Shown piece by piece: positions 51,972 to 61,576 of a DNA stretch of 64,000 nt. This DNA is from Flavipsychrobacter sp. (lineage in GTDB: Bacteria > Bacteroidota > Bacteroidia > Chitinophagales > Chitinophagaceae). The first letter of the stretch is position 1, and every line of letters starts with the position of its first letter. The stretch lies in NCBI GenBank assembly GCA_031292525.1, contig JARLGY010000016.1, positions 1-64,000 on the forward strand, in the 5' to 3' direction. The position numbers and the translations under genes were made by a program. The notes under the pieces were generated by a model. That model made no database searches. It was given only the letters and a program-made list of their open reading frames with translations, and had not been told where the DNA came from.

Positions 51972-52238
51972 ATGAAAGCAGTATTCTTTAACTCGAACAG
52001 AAGGTACTTTGGTGTTGCAGGAGCGTTATGTGTGATGGTAACTTTTCTATTTCTTAGCAGTTGTTTTACGCTCTCTAATCAAAGCCCTTGCGATTGCGCC
52101 GTGAATAACGCTGCTGCAAGCACACCTGCATACAATAAAGAACTTGGCGAAAAGTGCGATGAGCATGAAAATAGCCTTAGCGAAAGCGAACGTGCTGAAT
52201 GGCAAAGAGAATTGTCTGCTTGCATGGCTGGCAAATAG
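51972..52238 (+). CDS. Small lipoprotein
   Basis: An 88-residue protein with a hydrophobic helix ending in LSSC (lipidated Cys), followed by NQSPCDCAV and a charged helical domain with two more Cys (EKCDEHENSLS, LSACMAGK). I use the ATG at 51972 (MKAVFF); seven codons upstream are open. Unknown function; short Cys-rich lipoproteins like this are common in Chitinophagaceae. Confidence 0.66.
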   Translation: MKAVFFNSNRRYFGVAGALCVMVTFLFLSSCFTLSNQSPCDCAVNNAAASTPAYNKELGEKCDEHENSLSESERAEWQRELSACMAGK

Positions 52239-52710
52239 TTTCAAATGTTATTGTTGGTTTTATTTTGGGGTGCATTTGTATATGCTGTCTCCACTTGTGC
52301 ATTTAGAAAATAATCACTAAGTTTATCTATCTTATTGTTTTCTAAATTACTGTATATAACACATTATGATATTTTTATCCTTCATTTATTTTCAAAGTCG
52401 TATTTTAAGTAGTATAACCAAAGAATATAACGCACTCCCCAATATGTATCTTCGTATTTACAGGCATCATCATATGCGCATGTATATTGAAAGTACTACT
52501 CACACCAGTGATTAAATGAATTCTTGTTTTTAACGTTACGGCTTTGCATTCAGCAAGGCTTTTTTTATTTACTTAGTGTTTGTATTTTAATGTTTTGCAA
52601 ATATTTATGGTTAGATATAAGTTGTATTATTTACATTTAGGTTATATTCAAGGAAGATTTACACAACCTAAATTATTATTAAAAGATAAGGGATAAGAAA
52701 GCAGGGTATA
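52239..52710. other. 470-base intergenic region with a candidate small RNA
   Basis: This gap before the hybrid kinase is AT-rich. Its right-hand part has a TATCTTCG box at 52447-52454 (similar to the -7 element seen before trmB) and, about 90 bases later, a terminator at 52541-52567. No ORF longer than 13 codons lies between them. This makes a short noncoding transcript of roughly 100 nt possible. Confidence 0.4.
52541..52567 (+). terminator. Intrinsic terminator in the gap before the hybrid kinase
   Basis: GCTTTGC (52541-52547) pairs with GCAAGGC (52553-52559, one G-T) and is followed by eight T residues. There is no annotated gene immediately upstream on this strand for 300 bases, so it probably ends a small RNA or a long read-through of the 51972 gene. 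Confidence 0.8.
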
Positions 52711-55578
52711 ATGAAGATATCTGAAGATATAGGAGCATTAAAAGCCCTGCTGGAGCAGGAGAAAGCGCGTAGGTTAGTAACAGAACAGGCCTTAATTAAA
52801 AAAAATAAGGAATTAGCTGAATTAAAGATGCAAATGGCCATAGATACGGGCTTTCATGCAACAACAAACCGTGTGGCTGCATTAATGAACAATCTTTCCG
52901 CAGGCATACTTGTGGAAAATGAAAAAGGGAAAATACAGCTCATAAATAATAGTTTTTGCCAGATATTTAATATTTCATCACAGGCGACTGATCTTATCGA
53001 TGCCCAATCTGATGTTGTATTTCGCCAAATGGCTTTATTATTTAAAATGCCAGAGTTCTTTATAGATAGGCTTAACCATGTAGTAGAAAAGAGAGAAAAG
53101 GTATTGAACGAGGTGTGTGAGCTTAAGGATGGACGGATATTGGAACGTGATTATATTCCGGTCTTTTACGAGGATAATTACCAGGGGCATCTGTGGGAAT
53201 ACAGAGATGTAACGCAAGAGGTCATGGATGAAAACAGACTTGAAAAACAGCGTAAATTTTACGAAAATGTATTGAATAATATTCCAGCTGATATTGCCGT
53301 GTTTGATGCTCAACATAAGTATGTATATATTAATCCAGTGGCTATAAAAGACGAAGCCTTACGGAAATGGATGATCGGGAAGACTGATCGGGAATATCAC
53401 AACTTCAGAAATAAGTCAGTATCAGCTGCAGACCGGCGCGATTATGTTTTTGATCAGGCTTTGCAATCTAAACAATTATACTCCTGGGAAGAAAAGTTGG
53501 TAAATAAGAAAGGGGAGCCTGAATACCACTACCGTAATCTATATCCTGTTCTTAACGATGAAGGAGAGGTAGATATAATTATTGGGTATGGGTTGAATAT
53601 AACAGAGCGTAAGCTGATTGAAGAACAGTTATATAAAAATGAAAAACGCTATCGTGACTTATTTAATTATAGCCAGGCACTAATATGTACCCATGACATG
53701 TATGGGCGCTTACTGTCCGTCAATCCTTCAATATGCGCATTGTTGGGCTATATGGAAAGTGAACTTGTAGGCCGGGTGCTTACAGATTTTATACCTCCTA
53801 AAGACGTTCCTAATTTTGATTCAGATTATTTGGTAAAAGTTACAACGACAGGCAAGTCAAAAGGGGTGTTCCGTGTATTAAATAAAAGTGGTAAACCAAT
53901 ATTCCTACTATACGAAAACTATAAGGTTGAAGAAGATGGTACAGAATCTTACATCATTGGCTTTTCACAGGATATTACTGAGCGCATAAAAGCCGAAAAA
54001 GAATTACTTATAGCTAAGCAGATGACTGAACAAGCATCTAAAGCTAAAGAAATTTTCCTGGCTAATATGAGTCATGAAATAAGAACTCCTATGAATGGGG
54101 TGCTTGGTGTGGCGCGATTGCTTGATAAGACTTTTCTGGACAAGGATCAGAAGAACTATGTGAAGCTGATAACAGAGTCTGCCAATAATCTTCTGGTTAT
54201 AGTGAATGATGTGCTTGATGTTGAAAAAATAGCCTCTGGTAAATTTGAATTGGAATACTTGCCCTTCCGCCTGGCAGATAAGATATCGCTTACCATGCAA
54301 CCTTTTGAATATAAAGCTGAAGAAAAGCTGATAGCACTTAGGTTTGAGAACTTATTGCCTGAAGGTTTAGTAGTTGTGGGCGACCCATACCGGCTGGGTC
54401 AGGTGATGAATAACCTTATTGGTAATGCGTTGAAATTTACACATAATGGTAAAATTGTAGTTACTGCAAGAGTAGAAAAAGAAGAGAATAATAGCATTGT
54501 TATTGTTTTTTCAGTTGCTGATTCAGGGATCGGTATTAGCGAGGATAGGCTTGGGGATATATTTAATCCTTTTGTTCAAGCTTCTAGTGATACTACACGT
54601 AAGTATGGGGGCACCGGGTTGGGACTATCTATTTGTAAAAGTCTTGTTGAAATGCAAGGTGGGGTAGTTAGTGTGAAGAGCTTTGTAAATGAAGGGACTA
54701 CATTTTCTTTTAGTATAAATTATGGTTTGGGTGATGCTTCTATGCTGAAGGGAGAACCCGAAGAAGAGGTGATAACAGACACTGGGATAAAAAAAGTACT
54801 CGTAGCAGAAGATGTGGTGCTCAACCAATTCCTAGTGAAGCACATGCTTGAAAACTGGGGGATAGTAGTAGATATAGCAAACAATGGTCTTGAGGCCTTA
54901 GATAAGGTAAGGGGCAACGATTATGATGTGATATTGATGGATATACAAATGCCTGAAATGGATGGCATTACGGCCACTGCGATCATCAGGGAAATGAAAG
55001 ACAGGAAAAAGGCAACCATACCCATTGTGGCACTTACTGCCAATGCCCTCAAAGGCGATTCTGACCGTTACCTGAAGGCAGGTATGAATGGATACATCAG
55101 CAAACCCTATACAGAAACAATGTTGTATGCTGCGCTTAAAAGTGCTACCAATAATAAAGGATATGCAGATGATAAGGCAGAAGTTGAACGAGTTGCATCT
55201 GAACATAAATCTCCTGCAGTCATCCCGGTTGATGACAAAAGCGAATCGCTGTACGATCTTAGCCTGCTTTGGTCTGTAGCTAATGATGATGAAGCGTTTA
55301 TACGTAAAGTGCTAGCTACCTATATGGAAACAGTGCCTGGTGATATTGATAAGCTGGAAGATGCACTTGCCCACAATGACTGGAATGCAGTAGGTAAGCA
55401 GGCGCATAAACTGAAACCTGCTATTGACTATATGGGTATTAAAGCATTGAAAAATGTGATCAGGAAAATGGAGGCTATTCCCGATGATATTAATGAATAC
55501 AACCGCAATGCCAAAATCCTTAAAGAAACGATGGCCCGGGTTTTTGAGCAGTTCAGGAAAGATTTTCCAGGGCTATAA
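52711..55578 (+). CDS. Hybrid sensor histidine kinase with PAS, receiver and Hpt domains
   Basis: A 955-residue cytoplasmic multi-domain kinase without membrane helices. Order: N-terminal coiled coil (about 1-50), three PAS-like domains (about 60-165, 190-310, 320-430; FYENVLNNIPADIAVFDAQHKYVYIN and RYRDLFNYSQALICTHDMYG), HisKA with H455 in NMSHEIRTPMNGVLG, the ATPase domain with MNNLIGNALKFTHNG and GLGLSICKSLVEMQGG, a receiver with Asp744 in VILMDIQMPEMDG, and a C-terminal Hpt with His899 in GKQAHKLKPA. All phosphorelay residues are present. No output domain, so it must pass phosphate to another protein. Confidence 0.93.
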   Translation: MKISEDIGALKALLEQEKARRLVTEQALIKKNKELAELKMQMAIDTGFHATTNRVAALMNNLSAGILVENEKGKIQLINNSFCQIFNISSQATDLIDAQSDVVFRQMALLFKMPEFFIDRLNHVVEKREKVLNEVCELKDGRILERDYIPVFYEDNYQGHLWEYRDVTQEVMDENRLEKQRKFYENVLNNIPADIAVFDAQHKYVYINPVAIKDEALRKWMIGKTDREYHNFRNKSVSAADRRDYVFDQALQSKQLYSWEEKLVNKKGEPEYHYRNLYPVLNDEGEVDIIIGYGLNITERKLIEEQLYKNEKRYRDLFNYSQALICTHDMYGRLLSVNPSICALLGYMESELVGRVLTDFIPPKDVPNFDSDYLVKVTTTGKSKGVFRVLNKSGKPIFLLYENYKVEEDGTESYIIGFSQDITERIKAEKELLIAKQMTEQASKAKEIFLANMSHEIRTPMNGVLGVARLLDKTFLDKDQKNYVKLITESANNLLVIVNDVLDVEKIASGKFELEYLPFRLADKISLTMQPFEYKAEEKLIALRFENLLPEGLVVVGDPYRLGQVMNNLIGNALKFTHNGKIVVTARVEKEENNSIVIVFSVADSGIGISEDRLGDIFNPFVQASSDTTRKYGGTGLGLSICKSLVEMQGGVVSVKSFVNEGTTFSFSINYGLGDASMLKGEPEEEVITDTGIKKVLVAEDVVLNQFLVKHMLENWGIVVDIANNGLEALDKVRGNDYDVILMDIQMPEMDGITATAIIREMKDRKKATIPIVALTANALKGDSDRYLKAGMNGYISKPYTETMLYAALKSATNNKGYADDKAEVERVASEHKSPAVIPVDDKSESLYDLSLLWSVANDDEAFIRKVLATYMETVPGDIDKLEDALAHNDWNAVGKQAHKLKPAIDYMGIKALKNVIRKMEAIPDDINEYNRNAKILKETMARVFEQFRKDFPGL

Positions 55579-55581
55579 CCA

Positions 55582-56628
55582 TTAATGTATTCCTCTTGCA
55601 TCCAGCGCCTGCTGGTACAGATGCGCATTCTTTATTTGCTCTGGATAAGTAGATGCAAAATTATGGTAACCACTAAAATCTTCTTTTGCACAGAAGTACA
55701 GGTAGCTGGTATGTGGTGCATTAAGTACAGCTTCTATACTGCTTATTGATGGCGTGCAAATAGGGCCTGGCGGCAGCCCTGCAAACATATAAGTGTTGTA
55801 AGGTGATACTGTTTGCAGATGAGTCCCTGTAATGCGGCGTAGGCCAAAATCACCCACTGCAAATTTCACTGTGGGGTCGGCTTGCAATTTCATGCCTTTG
55901 GCCAGTCTGTTCAGGTAAACACTTGCTATATTGGGCTTCTCATCATTTTTGTTCGATTCTTCATCTACAATAGATGCCACTATTACGGCTTGTGCTGGTT
56001 GCAAGTGATGTGCCATTGCTTCCTGCACATGCGCGGGTGTCCAGAAACGCACATAATTCTTTTCTATTTTTCTGAAGGCTTTGTCTGCAGTGGTGTTCCA
56101 GAAAAAATCGTAAGTATCGGGCATTATAGCACACATTGCAGTGTTAGTATCTAGCCCGTATTGTGCAAGATATACAGGGTCACTAAACATTTGTCGTAAA
56201 ACGGTAGAGTCGGCTTCAAGGTTGTTGCCCAACAGGGTTATAAAGTCTTGCTTTGTGCGCAGTTTATTGATGACCAAGCGCACAGGTTCCTGATGGCCTC
56301 CACGCAACATGCTTACCAGTGCGTAGTTGCTCATTCCGTGTTTTATATGATACTTGCCAGCATGTACACGATTGGGGTAGTCAGCCCGTTCTGCCACCAG
56401 GTTAAAGCTATTTATGTTCCTTACAAAGCCACCTTGTTCCAGCGTTTCTTTTACGGTTTGATAGCTGGCGCCGGTATGTATATATACATACTCGCCAGCA
56501 CTGAATGTGCCTGTATTGGGACCGAAGACTCTATATAGCATGAACAATGCTACAGATACGAGCAGCACGGCAACTATAAGTATGCCTTTGCGTAGGGGAT
56601 TGTTATTTTTTTTTCTTCGGGCTGTCAT
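55582..56628 (-). CDS. mltG: Endolytic transglycosylase MltG
   Basis: MltG cuts nascent peptidoglycan strands and sets glycan length. The 348-residue product has an N-terminal basic patch and one membrane helix (ILIVAVLLVSVALFMLYRV), the LysM-like region with FSAGEYVYIHTGASYQTVKETL, and the catalytic domain with VIVASIVDEESNK (catalytic Glu), KLQADPTVKFAVG, SPYNTYMFAGLPPGPICTPS and SYLYFCAKEDFSGYHNFA. All are typical. It is convergent with the hybrid kinase (4-base gap). Confidence 0.94.
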   Translation of the reverse strand: MTARRKKNNNPLRKGILIVAVLLVSVALFMLYRVFGPNTGTFSAGEYVYIHTGASYQTVKETLEQGGFVRNINSFNLVAERADYPNRVHAGKYHIKHGMSNYALVSMLRGGHQEPVRLVINKLRTKQDFITLLGNNLEADSTVLRQMFSDPVYLAQYGLDTNTAMCAIMPDTYDFFWNTTADKAFRKIEKNYVRFWTPAHVQEAMAHHLQPAQAVIVASIVDEESNKNDEKPNIASVYLNRLAKGMKLQADPTVKFAVGDFGLRRITGTHLQTVSPYNTYMFAGLPPGPICTPSISSIEAVLNAPHTSYLYFCAKEDFSGYHNFASTYPEQIKNAHLYQQALDARGIH

Positions 56629-56639
56629 ACCTTAAAAAT

Positions 56640-56668
56640 AAAAACCCGCCCATAGAAAAAAGGCGGGT
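56640..56668 (-). terminator. Terminator of the miaB-secG operon
   Basis: On the minus strand ACCCGCC (56668-56662) and GGCGGGT (56650-56644) form the stem, followed by a T-rich run. It is just after the secG stop and separates this operon from mltG downstream on the same strand. Confidence 0.85.
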
Positions 56669-56689
56669 AAACAATATGGTAAAATAATT

Positions 56690-56983
56690 TTATTTCTTAG
56701 CCTTAGCAGGTGCACTCTTGGTAGCTGGTTGCTGCTTGCCGCTATTATCCATCTTAGGTTTTTCAAAAAACATTACAGAGATAATGCACAGCGCGCATAC
56801 TACACCCATAGCAGTCCATGTGCCTTTTTCCATTACATCGGTGGATTGCTTAACGCCCATTACCTGAGAGCCAATGCTGCCGAAGGCACCGGTAAGCCCG
56901 CCACCCTTAGGGTTTTGCACTAAAACAAAAAAGCCTAAAACTACACAAGCCAACAATATAAGTATAGTGATAAATGAGATCAT
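56690..56983 (-). CDS. secG: Preprotein translocase subunit SecG
   Basis: SecG assists SecYE during export. The 97-residue product has two membrane helices (FITILILLACVVLGFFVLVQ and TWTAMGVVCALCIISVMFF) joined by the conserved cytosolic loop NPKGGGLTGAFGSIGS, and a basic tail. The ATG overlaps the stop of the upstream TPR-like gene by four bases (ATGA). It is the last gene of the operon. Confidence 0.93.
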   Translation of the reverse strand: MISFITILILLACVVLGFFVLVQNPKGGGLTGAFGSIGSQVMGVKQSTDVMEKGTWTAMGVVCALCIISVMFFEKPKMDNSGKQQPATKSAPAKAKK

Positions 56984-58242
56984 AATTCCTTTTCCTTTAA
57001 AAGTTCTTCTATTTTGTGGGCAAAGTAAGCTATTTTTTGGGGATTTCGCAAACTTAGTTTACGGTACATATCTATAGCCCTGTCGTACTTGCCTTGCTTG
57101 CGGTGTATCTGCGCCAAAGCTTCGCTGGCCAGGTCTTCTTCCTTAGTAATGCTGTTCACGGCCATGTTAAATACCTCTTCGGGTATCTCCTCATTTTCTT
57201 CTTCATTGGCGGCTGCCAGCTTTTCTTGCTGCCACATGCTTTTCAATGCCCGCTTGTCTTCTGTTTCCTCTATTTCTTTCTGTGTCTTCACTTTAAAGTG
57301 CAACAGCCATTCAGAAAAACTCATCATAACCATCAAAGATTTGTCTTTGTCATCCGTAGTTTCCGGTTCTTGTGCAACCGGTGTTGGTGTTTTATTTACC
57401 TGGTCCATTTCCTCAGGTATATCTTCAGATACCTTTATGCCCTGGTGAAAAAAATAATTATCAGTATAAACTGGTAGTATCAATGTGTCGCCGTCCTGGT
57501 TTGTTATTTGTTCTTTGTTAAAGTCAAAATGTTCTATTGTATAGTTCAGAGGTTTTATGATCAGGTCATCATCCTTTTCATACTCCTCGTCATCATCTAC
57601 ATATAAAGACGTCGGTGCTTCTTCATAAACTTCCTCTTCTTTCTGGGAAGATTCTGATGAGCCCAACAGCGTTTCTTTTATAATAAGCGGCTGTATAATT
57701 TCTTCGGTATATACTTCTTCCTCGTGCAGCTCTTCTTCGTGATGTGTTATCTGCTCTGCAATTGTTTCGGGCACCTCTGGTGGTAAAACTACAGCAGGTT
57801 CGGCAGCCGTCTCTTTATTAGAGACCGTAGAAGGTATTGGTTCGGTTTCTTTTTTTGCTGGTCTAGCCGGTTCCTGTGCTACTTCTTTGGGTTGCTCTGC
57901 AACTAGTGGTGCTTTACTTACCACAATTTCAGGCTCGGCAGAGGCAGTAGCCAGCGAAAATTTAATTTTTTCGCGGCTTTTAGGCGTATTGTCTTTAATA
58001 GCTGCTGCTGCTAAATAATCGTTTAAGAGCAGCCAATTGCCCATATACAGCCACATAGCCGCCATGGTTTCTTTATTGTAAGGCTTTTTCTTGTGCTCTA
58101 TAGCAGCGCCCATATAGCGGGCCGGCATAAAGTAAGGAAACTCCTTTATTATAGCAGCAATGCTTTCACGGTCCATATCGGTCAGCGACCGTGGCTCGTT
58201 GAGCATGCGTGTTATGTATTGTATGGAAGATGATGTTATCAT
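56980..58242 (-). CDS. TPR-like protein with acidic middle region
   Basis: A 420-residue cytoplasmic protein. The start ITSSSIQYITRMLNEPRSLTDMDRESI and YFMPARYMGAAIEHKKK are typical of a Bacteroidota family between lptE and secG. Residues about 115-240 are strongly Glu-rich (HHEEELHEEEVYTEEI, EEVYEEAPTSLYVDDDEEYE) and probably unstructured. The C-terminus has a TPR-type pair (ALAQIHRKQGKYDRAIDMYRK). It overlaps secG by four bases and follows lptE by 14, so it is in the operon. Function unknown, perhaps a scaffold. Confidence 0.75.
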   Translation of the reverse strand: MITSSSIQYITRMLNEPRSLTDMDRESIAAIIKEFPYFMPARYMGAAIEHKKKPYNKETMAAMWLYMGNWLLLNDYLAAAAIKDNTPKSREKIKFSLATASAEPEIVVSKAPLVAEQPKEVAQEPARPAKKETEPIPSTVSNKETAAEPAVVLPPEVPETIAEQITHHEEELHEEEVYTEEIIQPLIIKETLLGSSESSQKEEEVYEEAPTSLYVDDDEEYEKDDDLIIKPLNYTIEHFDFNKEQITNQDGDTLILPVYTDNYFFHQGIKVSEDIPEEMDQVNKTPTPVAQEPETTDDKDKSLMVMMSFSEWLLHFKVKTQKEIEETEDKRALKSMWQQEKLAAANEEENEEIPEEVFNMAVNSITKEEDLASEALAQIHRKQGKYDRAIDMYRKLSLRNPQKIAYFAHKIEELLKEKEL

Positions 58243-58256
58243 ATTTCAGATTACAA

Positions 58257-58763
58257 TTACCAATTTACAAAAGCTTTATTAAAAATATCATCTGAAAGCT
58301 GATTTCCTATGTCATCTATCAAACCTGTTTCTACATTTTGCAGTACCTGTGCTGCGTCAAAATCGGCAAAACGGGTGAACGACTGCGTGAAACTTGCCTT
58401 GTCATTCAGCCGGTTCTTAAATATTACCTGCAAAGTTACTGTAAGCCTGTTTTTGGAGGCTACCTGCACACTTTGTACGCCGCTCACGGTAACATCGTAT
58501 GCGGTTATGGAACCGGTTATGTCATAATCCGCATTGTCGGTATTTACCGGTGATAGTCCCGTTTGAGATAAGATGCGACTACGTATCTTATCGGTAAGGG
58601 TAGCGCTGAGGCTGGGTACTACGTTACGTGCCCTGTTTTCTAACAGGTGTATGTTTATGGTCTTACCCTCAATATTAGCTCCTGTGAAGCTATAAACCCC
58701 ACATCCTTGCAATGCAAGCAGTAATACCAATAAGGGTAAAAAATATACAATGCTTCTCTTCAT
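58257..58763 (-). CDS. lptE: LPS-assembly lipoprotein LptE
   Basis: A 168-residue lipoprotein (LALQGC, lipidated Cys). The mature domain fits LptE of Bacteroidota: GVYSFTGANIEGKTINIHLLEN, then LSATLTDKIRSRILSQTGL, DYDITGSITAYDVTVSGVQ and DDIGNQLSDDIFNKAFVNW. LptE plugs LptD in the outer membrane to insert lipopolysaccharide. I use the ATG at 58763 because the signal starts there; 29 earlier codons are open but overlap the upstream gene. Confidence 0.85.
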   Translation of the reverse strand: MKRSIVYFLPLLVLLLALQGCGVYSFTGANIEGKTINIHLLENRARNVVPSLSATLTDKIRSRILSQTGLSPVNTDNADYDITGSITAYDVTVSGVQSVQVASKNRLTVTLQVIFKNRLNDKASFTQSFTRFADFDAAQVLQNVETGLIDDIGNQLSDDIFNKAFVNW

Positions 58764-58776
58764 CCTGCGCCTAAAG

Positions 58777-60036
58777 TTACTCTTTGATATCGTATTCTTT
58801 AATTTTCCTGTACAAAGTACGCTCAGAAATACCCAGTTCGTTTGCTGCATCCCTTCTGCGGCCTTTATGTTTTTTTAAAGCCTTATTTATAAACTCTTTT
58901 TCACGGTCGGTAAGCATTAGTGTTTCTTCCACATCTTCATGCTGATCGTTATGAGGCAATATGATAGGATTAATGCTATTGCTATTGTTGTTATTATTTA
59001 TGTAAGATGGCGTTATAGATGTGTTTGGCTCATGGTTGTAAACGGGCAGCAATGTTTCCATAGCCATCGGATCAGAAGGGGTGAAGTTTTGCTGGCGTGC
59101 CATTTCAAACATCATTTGCTTCATGTCGTTCATGTCCTTCTTCATATCAAAGAACAGTTTGTAGAGTATGTCGCGTTCTGTATTGCCGGTGGCGTTGTTA
59201 TTATCAGTTGATGGTACGCCGCCACTCACGGGCAGCAGTGCCAGGCTCCGGTTTTCTTTCTGTGGTAAAAAACGCAGCAAGGTTTCTGCGGTCACCATCT
59301 TGTCAGTGGTAAGTACAGATATCTGCTCTGCGATATTTTTCAATTCGCGCACATTTCCCTGCCATGGATAAGAGGTGAGCAGTTGTAAAGCTGCACTATC
59401 CAGCTGTACAGATGTGGTCTTGTATCTTTCAGAAAAATCAGAAGCAAACTTCCTGAACAACAATGGAATATCTTCTGGTCTGTCTCGCAGTGAGGGTACC
59501 CTTATAGGCACTGTGCTGAGCCTGTAATACAGGTCTTCTCTGAATTTCTTTTGTTGCGTATATTCCAGCAGGTCGCGGTTGGTTGCGGCTATTACACGCA
59601 CATCAGTTTTTTGCACTTTTGATGAACCTACGCGTATGAATTCACCTGTTTCCAGTACGCGCAACAGGCGGGCTTGTGTACCCAGCGGCATTTCTCCTAT
59701 CTCATCCAGGAAAATAGTGCCACCGTTCACAGTTTCAAAATATCCCTTCCTGCTATCTACGGCACCTGTAAAAGACCCTTTTTCATGGCCGAATAATTCG
59801 CTATCGATAGTGCCTTCTGGTATGGCGCCGCAGTTTACCGCTATAAATGGGTTGTGCTTGCGGGGCGATAGTGCATGTATAATGTTTGAAAATACTTCTT
59901 TACCCACACCGCTTTCGCCAACGATGAGCACAGACAGATCGGTATTAGCTACCTGTACAGCTGTATTCAGCGCATGGTTAAGTGCGGGTGCATTGCCTAT
60001 TATGCCAAATCTATTTTTTATACTTTGTGTATCCAT
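58777..60036 (-). CDS. Sigma-54-dependent transcriptional activator without sensory domain
   Basis: A 419-residue AAA+ activator that opens sigma-54 promoters. It starts straight with the AAA+ domain: Walker A G40-ESGVGKE, the GSFTGA loop that contacts sigma-54 (HEKGSFTGAVDSRKGYFE), Walker B GGTIFLDEIGEMPLGTQ, and R-finger region (LYYRLSTVPIRVPSLRDRP). A Gln/Asn-rich linker (NNNNSNSINPI) leads to a C-terminal Fis-type HTH (NKALKKHKGRRRDAANELGIS). No receiver or other input domain is present, so control must be by expression or a partner. It lies between miaB and lptE in the same operon. Confidence 0.92.
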   Translation of the reverse strand: MDTQSIKNRFGIIGNAPALNHALNTAVQVANTDLSVLIVGESGVGKEVFSNIIHALSPRKHNPFIAVNCGAIPEGTIDSELFGHEKGSFTGAVDSRKGYFETVNGGTIFLDEIGEMPLGTQARLLRVLETGEFIRVGSSKVQKTDVRVIAATNRDLLEYTQQKKFREDLYYRLSTVPIRVPSLRDRPEDIPLLFRKFASDFSERYKTTSVQLDSAALQLLTSYPWQGNVRELKNIAEQISVLTTDKMVTAETLLRFLPQKENRSLALLPVSGGVPSTDNNNATGNTERDILYKLFFDMKKDMNDMKQMMFEMARQQNFTPSDPMAMETLLPVYNHEPNTSITPSYINNNNNSNSINPIILPHNDQHEDVEETLMLTDREKEFINKALKKHKGRRRDAANELGISERTLYRKIKEYDIKE

Positions 60037-60126
60037 AAAACTGACCCGGTATAGCCCACAATGAAGGTGTTGTATGGCAGCTTCCTGCTTTAAGCCTCAT
60101 CTTGTGTGCGTGGTGGTTAAATATTA

Positions 60127-61548
60127 TTATACAATTTCTCCCATCAATGTTGCAGATGTGGCGCTGTTGACCTTAACCTGAACGTAATCGCCAATTTTGA
60201 AATTGTGGTTACCCTTAGGGAATACCAGCATTTTGTTTTGCGAATTACGGCCACTCCAGTCATCTGTACTTTTCTTGCTATTTGCCTCAATAAGCACCTT
60301 AAATGTTTTGCCAACATCGTTGCGGTAGCTTTCTCCTGATGTAATGATCTTCACAGCTATCACTTCCTCCAGTCTTCTTTTCTTCACATCATCAGGCACA
60401 TCATCCTGATAGCGGCGTGCGGCAAGGGTACCAGGGCGCTCGCTGTAGATGTACATGTATGCCATGTCAAAACCGCACTGGTGCATCAGGCTTAGTGTGT
60501 CCTGGTGGTCTTCTTCCGTTTCAGTACAAAAGCCCACTATCACATCGGTGCTCAGCCCGCAATCGGGTATTATTTCGCGTATGCGTTTTACTTTATTCAG
60601 GTACCACTCCCTTGTATAGGTGCGGTTCATCAACGATAACATACGGGTATTGCCGCTTTGTACCGGCAGGTGTATGTTATTGCATATATTATCGTGCCTG
60701 GCCATGGTAAAGAGCACATCATCGGTAATGTCTTTAGGATGAGATGTACTGAACCTTACCCGTAAGTCGGGCGATATTACAGCCACCCTTTCCAGCAGCT
60801 GTGCAAAAGTAACAGCATCTGCCATACTGCCACCCGCAGGGGTAAAATGATAGCTGTCTACATTCTGGCCCAGCAGGGTTAATTCCTTATATCCGCGTTC
60901 AAAAAGATCGCGGCACTCGTTTATAATACTCTCTGCATCGCGGCTGCGCTCCCTGCCACGGGTAAAAGGTACCACGCAAAATGTGCACATGTTGTTACAC
61001 CCACGCATAATACTTACAAAAGCAGTTACACCATTGCTATCCAGCCGCATAGGGGCTATGTCTGCATATGTTTCGTCGCGGCTCAGCAGCACATTTACGC
61101 CCTTCTGGCCGCCTTCCGCTTCTTCTATAAGGCCAGGTAAGGTGCGGTAGGCATCAGGACCAATTACCAGGTCCACCAGCTTTTCTTCCTCCAGCAATTT
61201 GGCTTTAAGCCGCTCTGCCATGCAGCCCAGCACACCAATGAGCATGCCCGGATTGCTCTTTTTTGCTTTTTTAAATATATGCAGCCTGTTGCGTACGGTC
61301 TGTTCGGCTTTATCGCGGATGCTGCAGGTATTTATGAGTATAAGGGAAGCCTCTTCAAAATTCTTAGTGGCGCCAAAACCCTCTTCATGCAATATGGAGG
61401 CAACAACTTCGCTATCGCTGAAATTCATTGCGCAACCGTAACTTTCTATATAAAATTTCTTGCTGTATTTGTTGACGTCGCCAACGAACGCCTGGTATGC
61501 CTCCCCCTGACGATCTTCCTCAACCACTTTTTGCAGCATCTCTGCCAT
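60127..61548 (-). CDS. miaB: tRNA-2-methylthio-N6-dimethylallyladenosine synthase
   Basis: MiaB adds a methylthio group to i6A37 in tRNA. The 473-residue product has the N-terminal cluster domain with Cys in [23 protein letters not shown] and GVLGCMAER; the radical [11 protein letters not shown] (in [19 protein letters not shown]); and a C-terminal TRAM domain ([16 protein letters not shown]). A promoter box TACCTTTG just upstream would start the RNA after the longer upstream ORF extension, supporting the ATG at 61548. First gene of the miaB, sigma-54 activator, lptE, TPR-like, secG operon. Confidence 0.95.
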   Translation of the reverse strand: MAEMLQKVVEEDRQGEAYQAFVGDVNKYSKKFYIESYGCAMNFSDSEVVASILHEEGFGATKNFEEASLILINTCSIRDKAEQTVRNRLHIFKKAKKSNPGMLIGVLGCMAERLKAKLLEEEKLVDLVIGPDAYRTLPGLIEEAEGGQKGVNVLLSRDETYADIAPMRLDSNGVTAFVSIMRGCNNMCTFCVVPFTRGRERSRDAESIINECRDLFERGYKELTLLGQNVDSYHFTPAGGSMADAVTFAQLLERVAVISPDLRVRFSTSHPKDITDDVLFTMARHDNICNNIHLPVQSGNTRMLSLMNRTYTREWYLNKVKRIREIIPDCGLSTDVIVGFCTETEEDHQDTLSLMHQCGFDMAYMYIYSERPGTLAARRYQDDVPDDVKKRRLEEVIAVKIITSGESYRNDVGKTFKVLIEANSKKSTDDWSGRNSQNKMLVFPKGNHNFKIGDYVQVKVNSATSATLMGEIV

Positions 61549-61568
61549 AATTACCGATTCAATTTGGG

Positions 61569-61576
61569 CAAAGGTA
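61569..61576 (-). promoter_or_regulatory. -7 promoter box of the miaB operon
   Basis: TACCTTTG on the minus strand (61576-61569) is an exact TAnnTTTG match, about 20 bases before the miaB ATG. A TTTG -33 element is not seen at the usual distance, so this call rests on the -7 box and its position alone. Confidence 0.5.
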
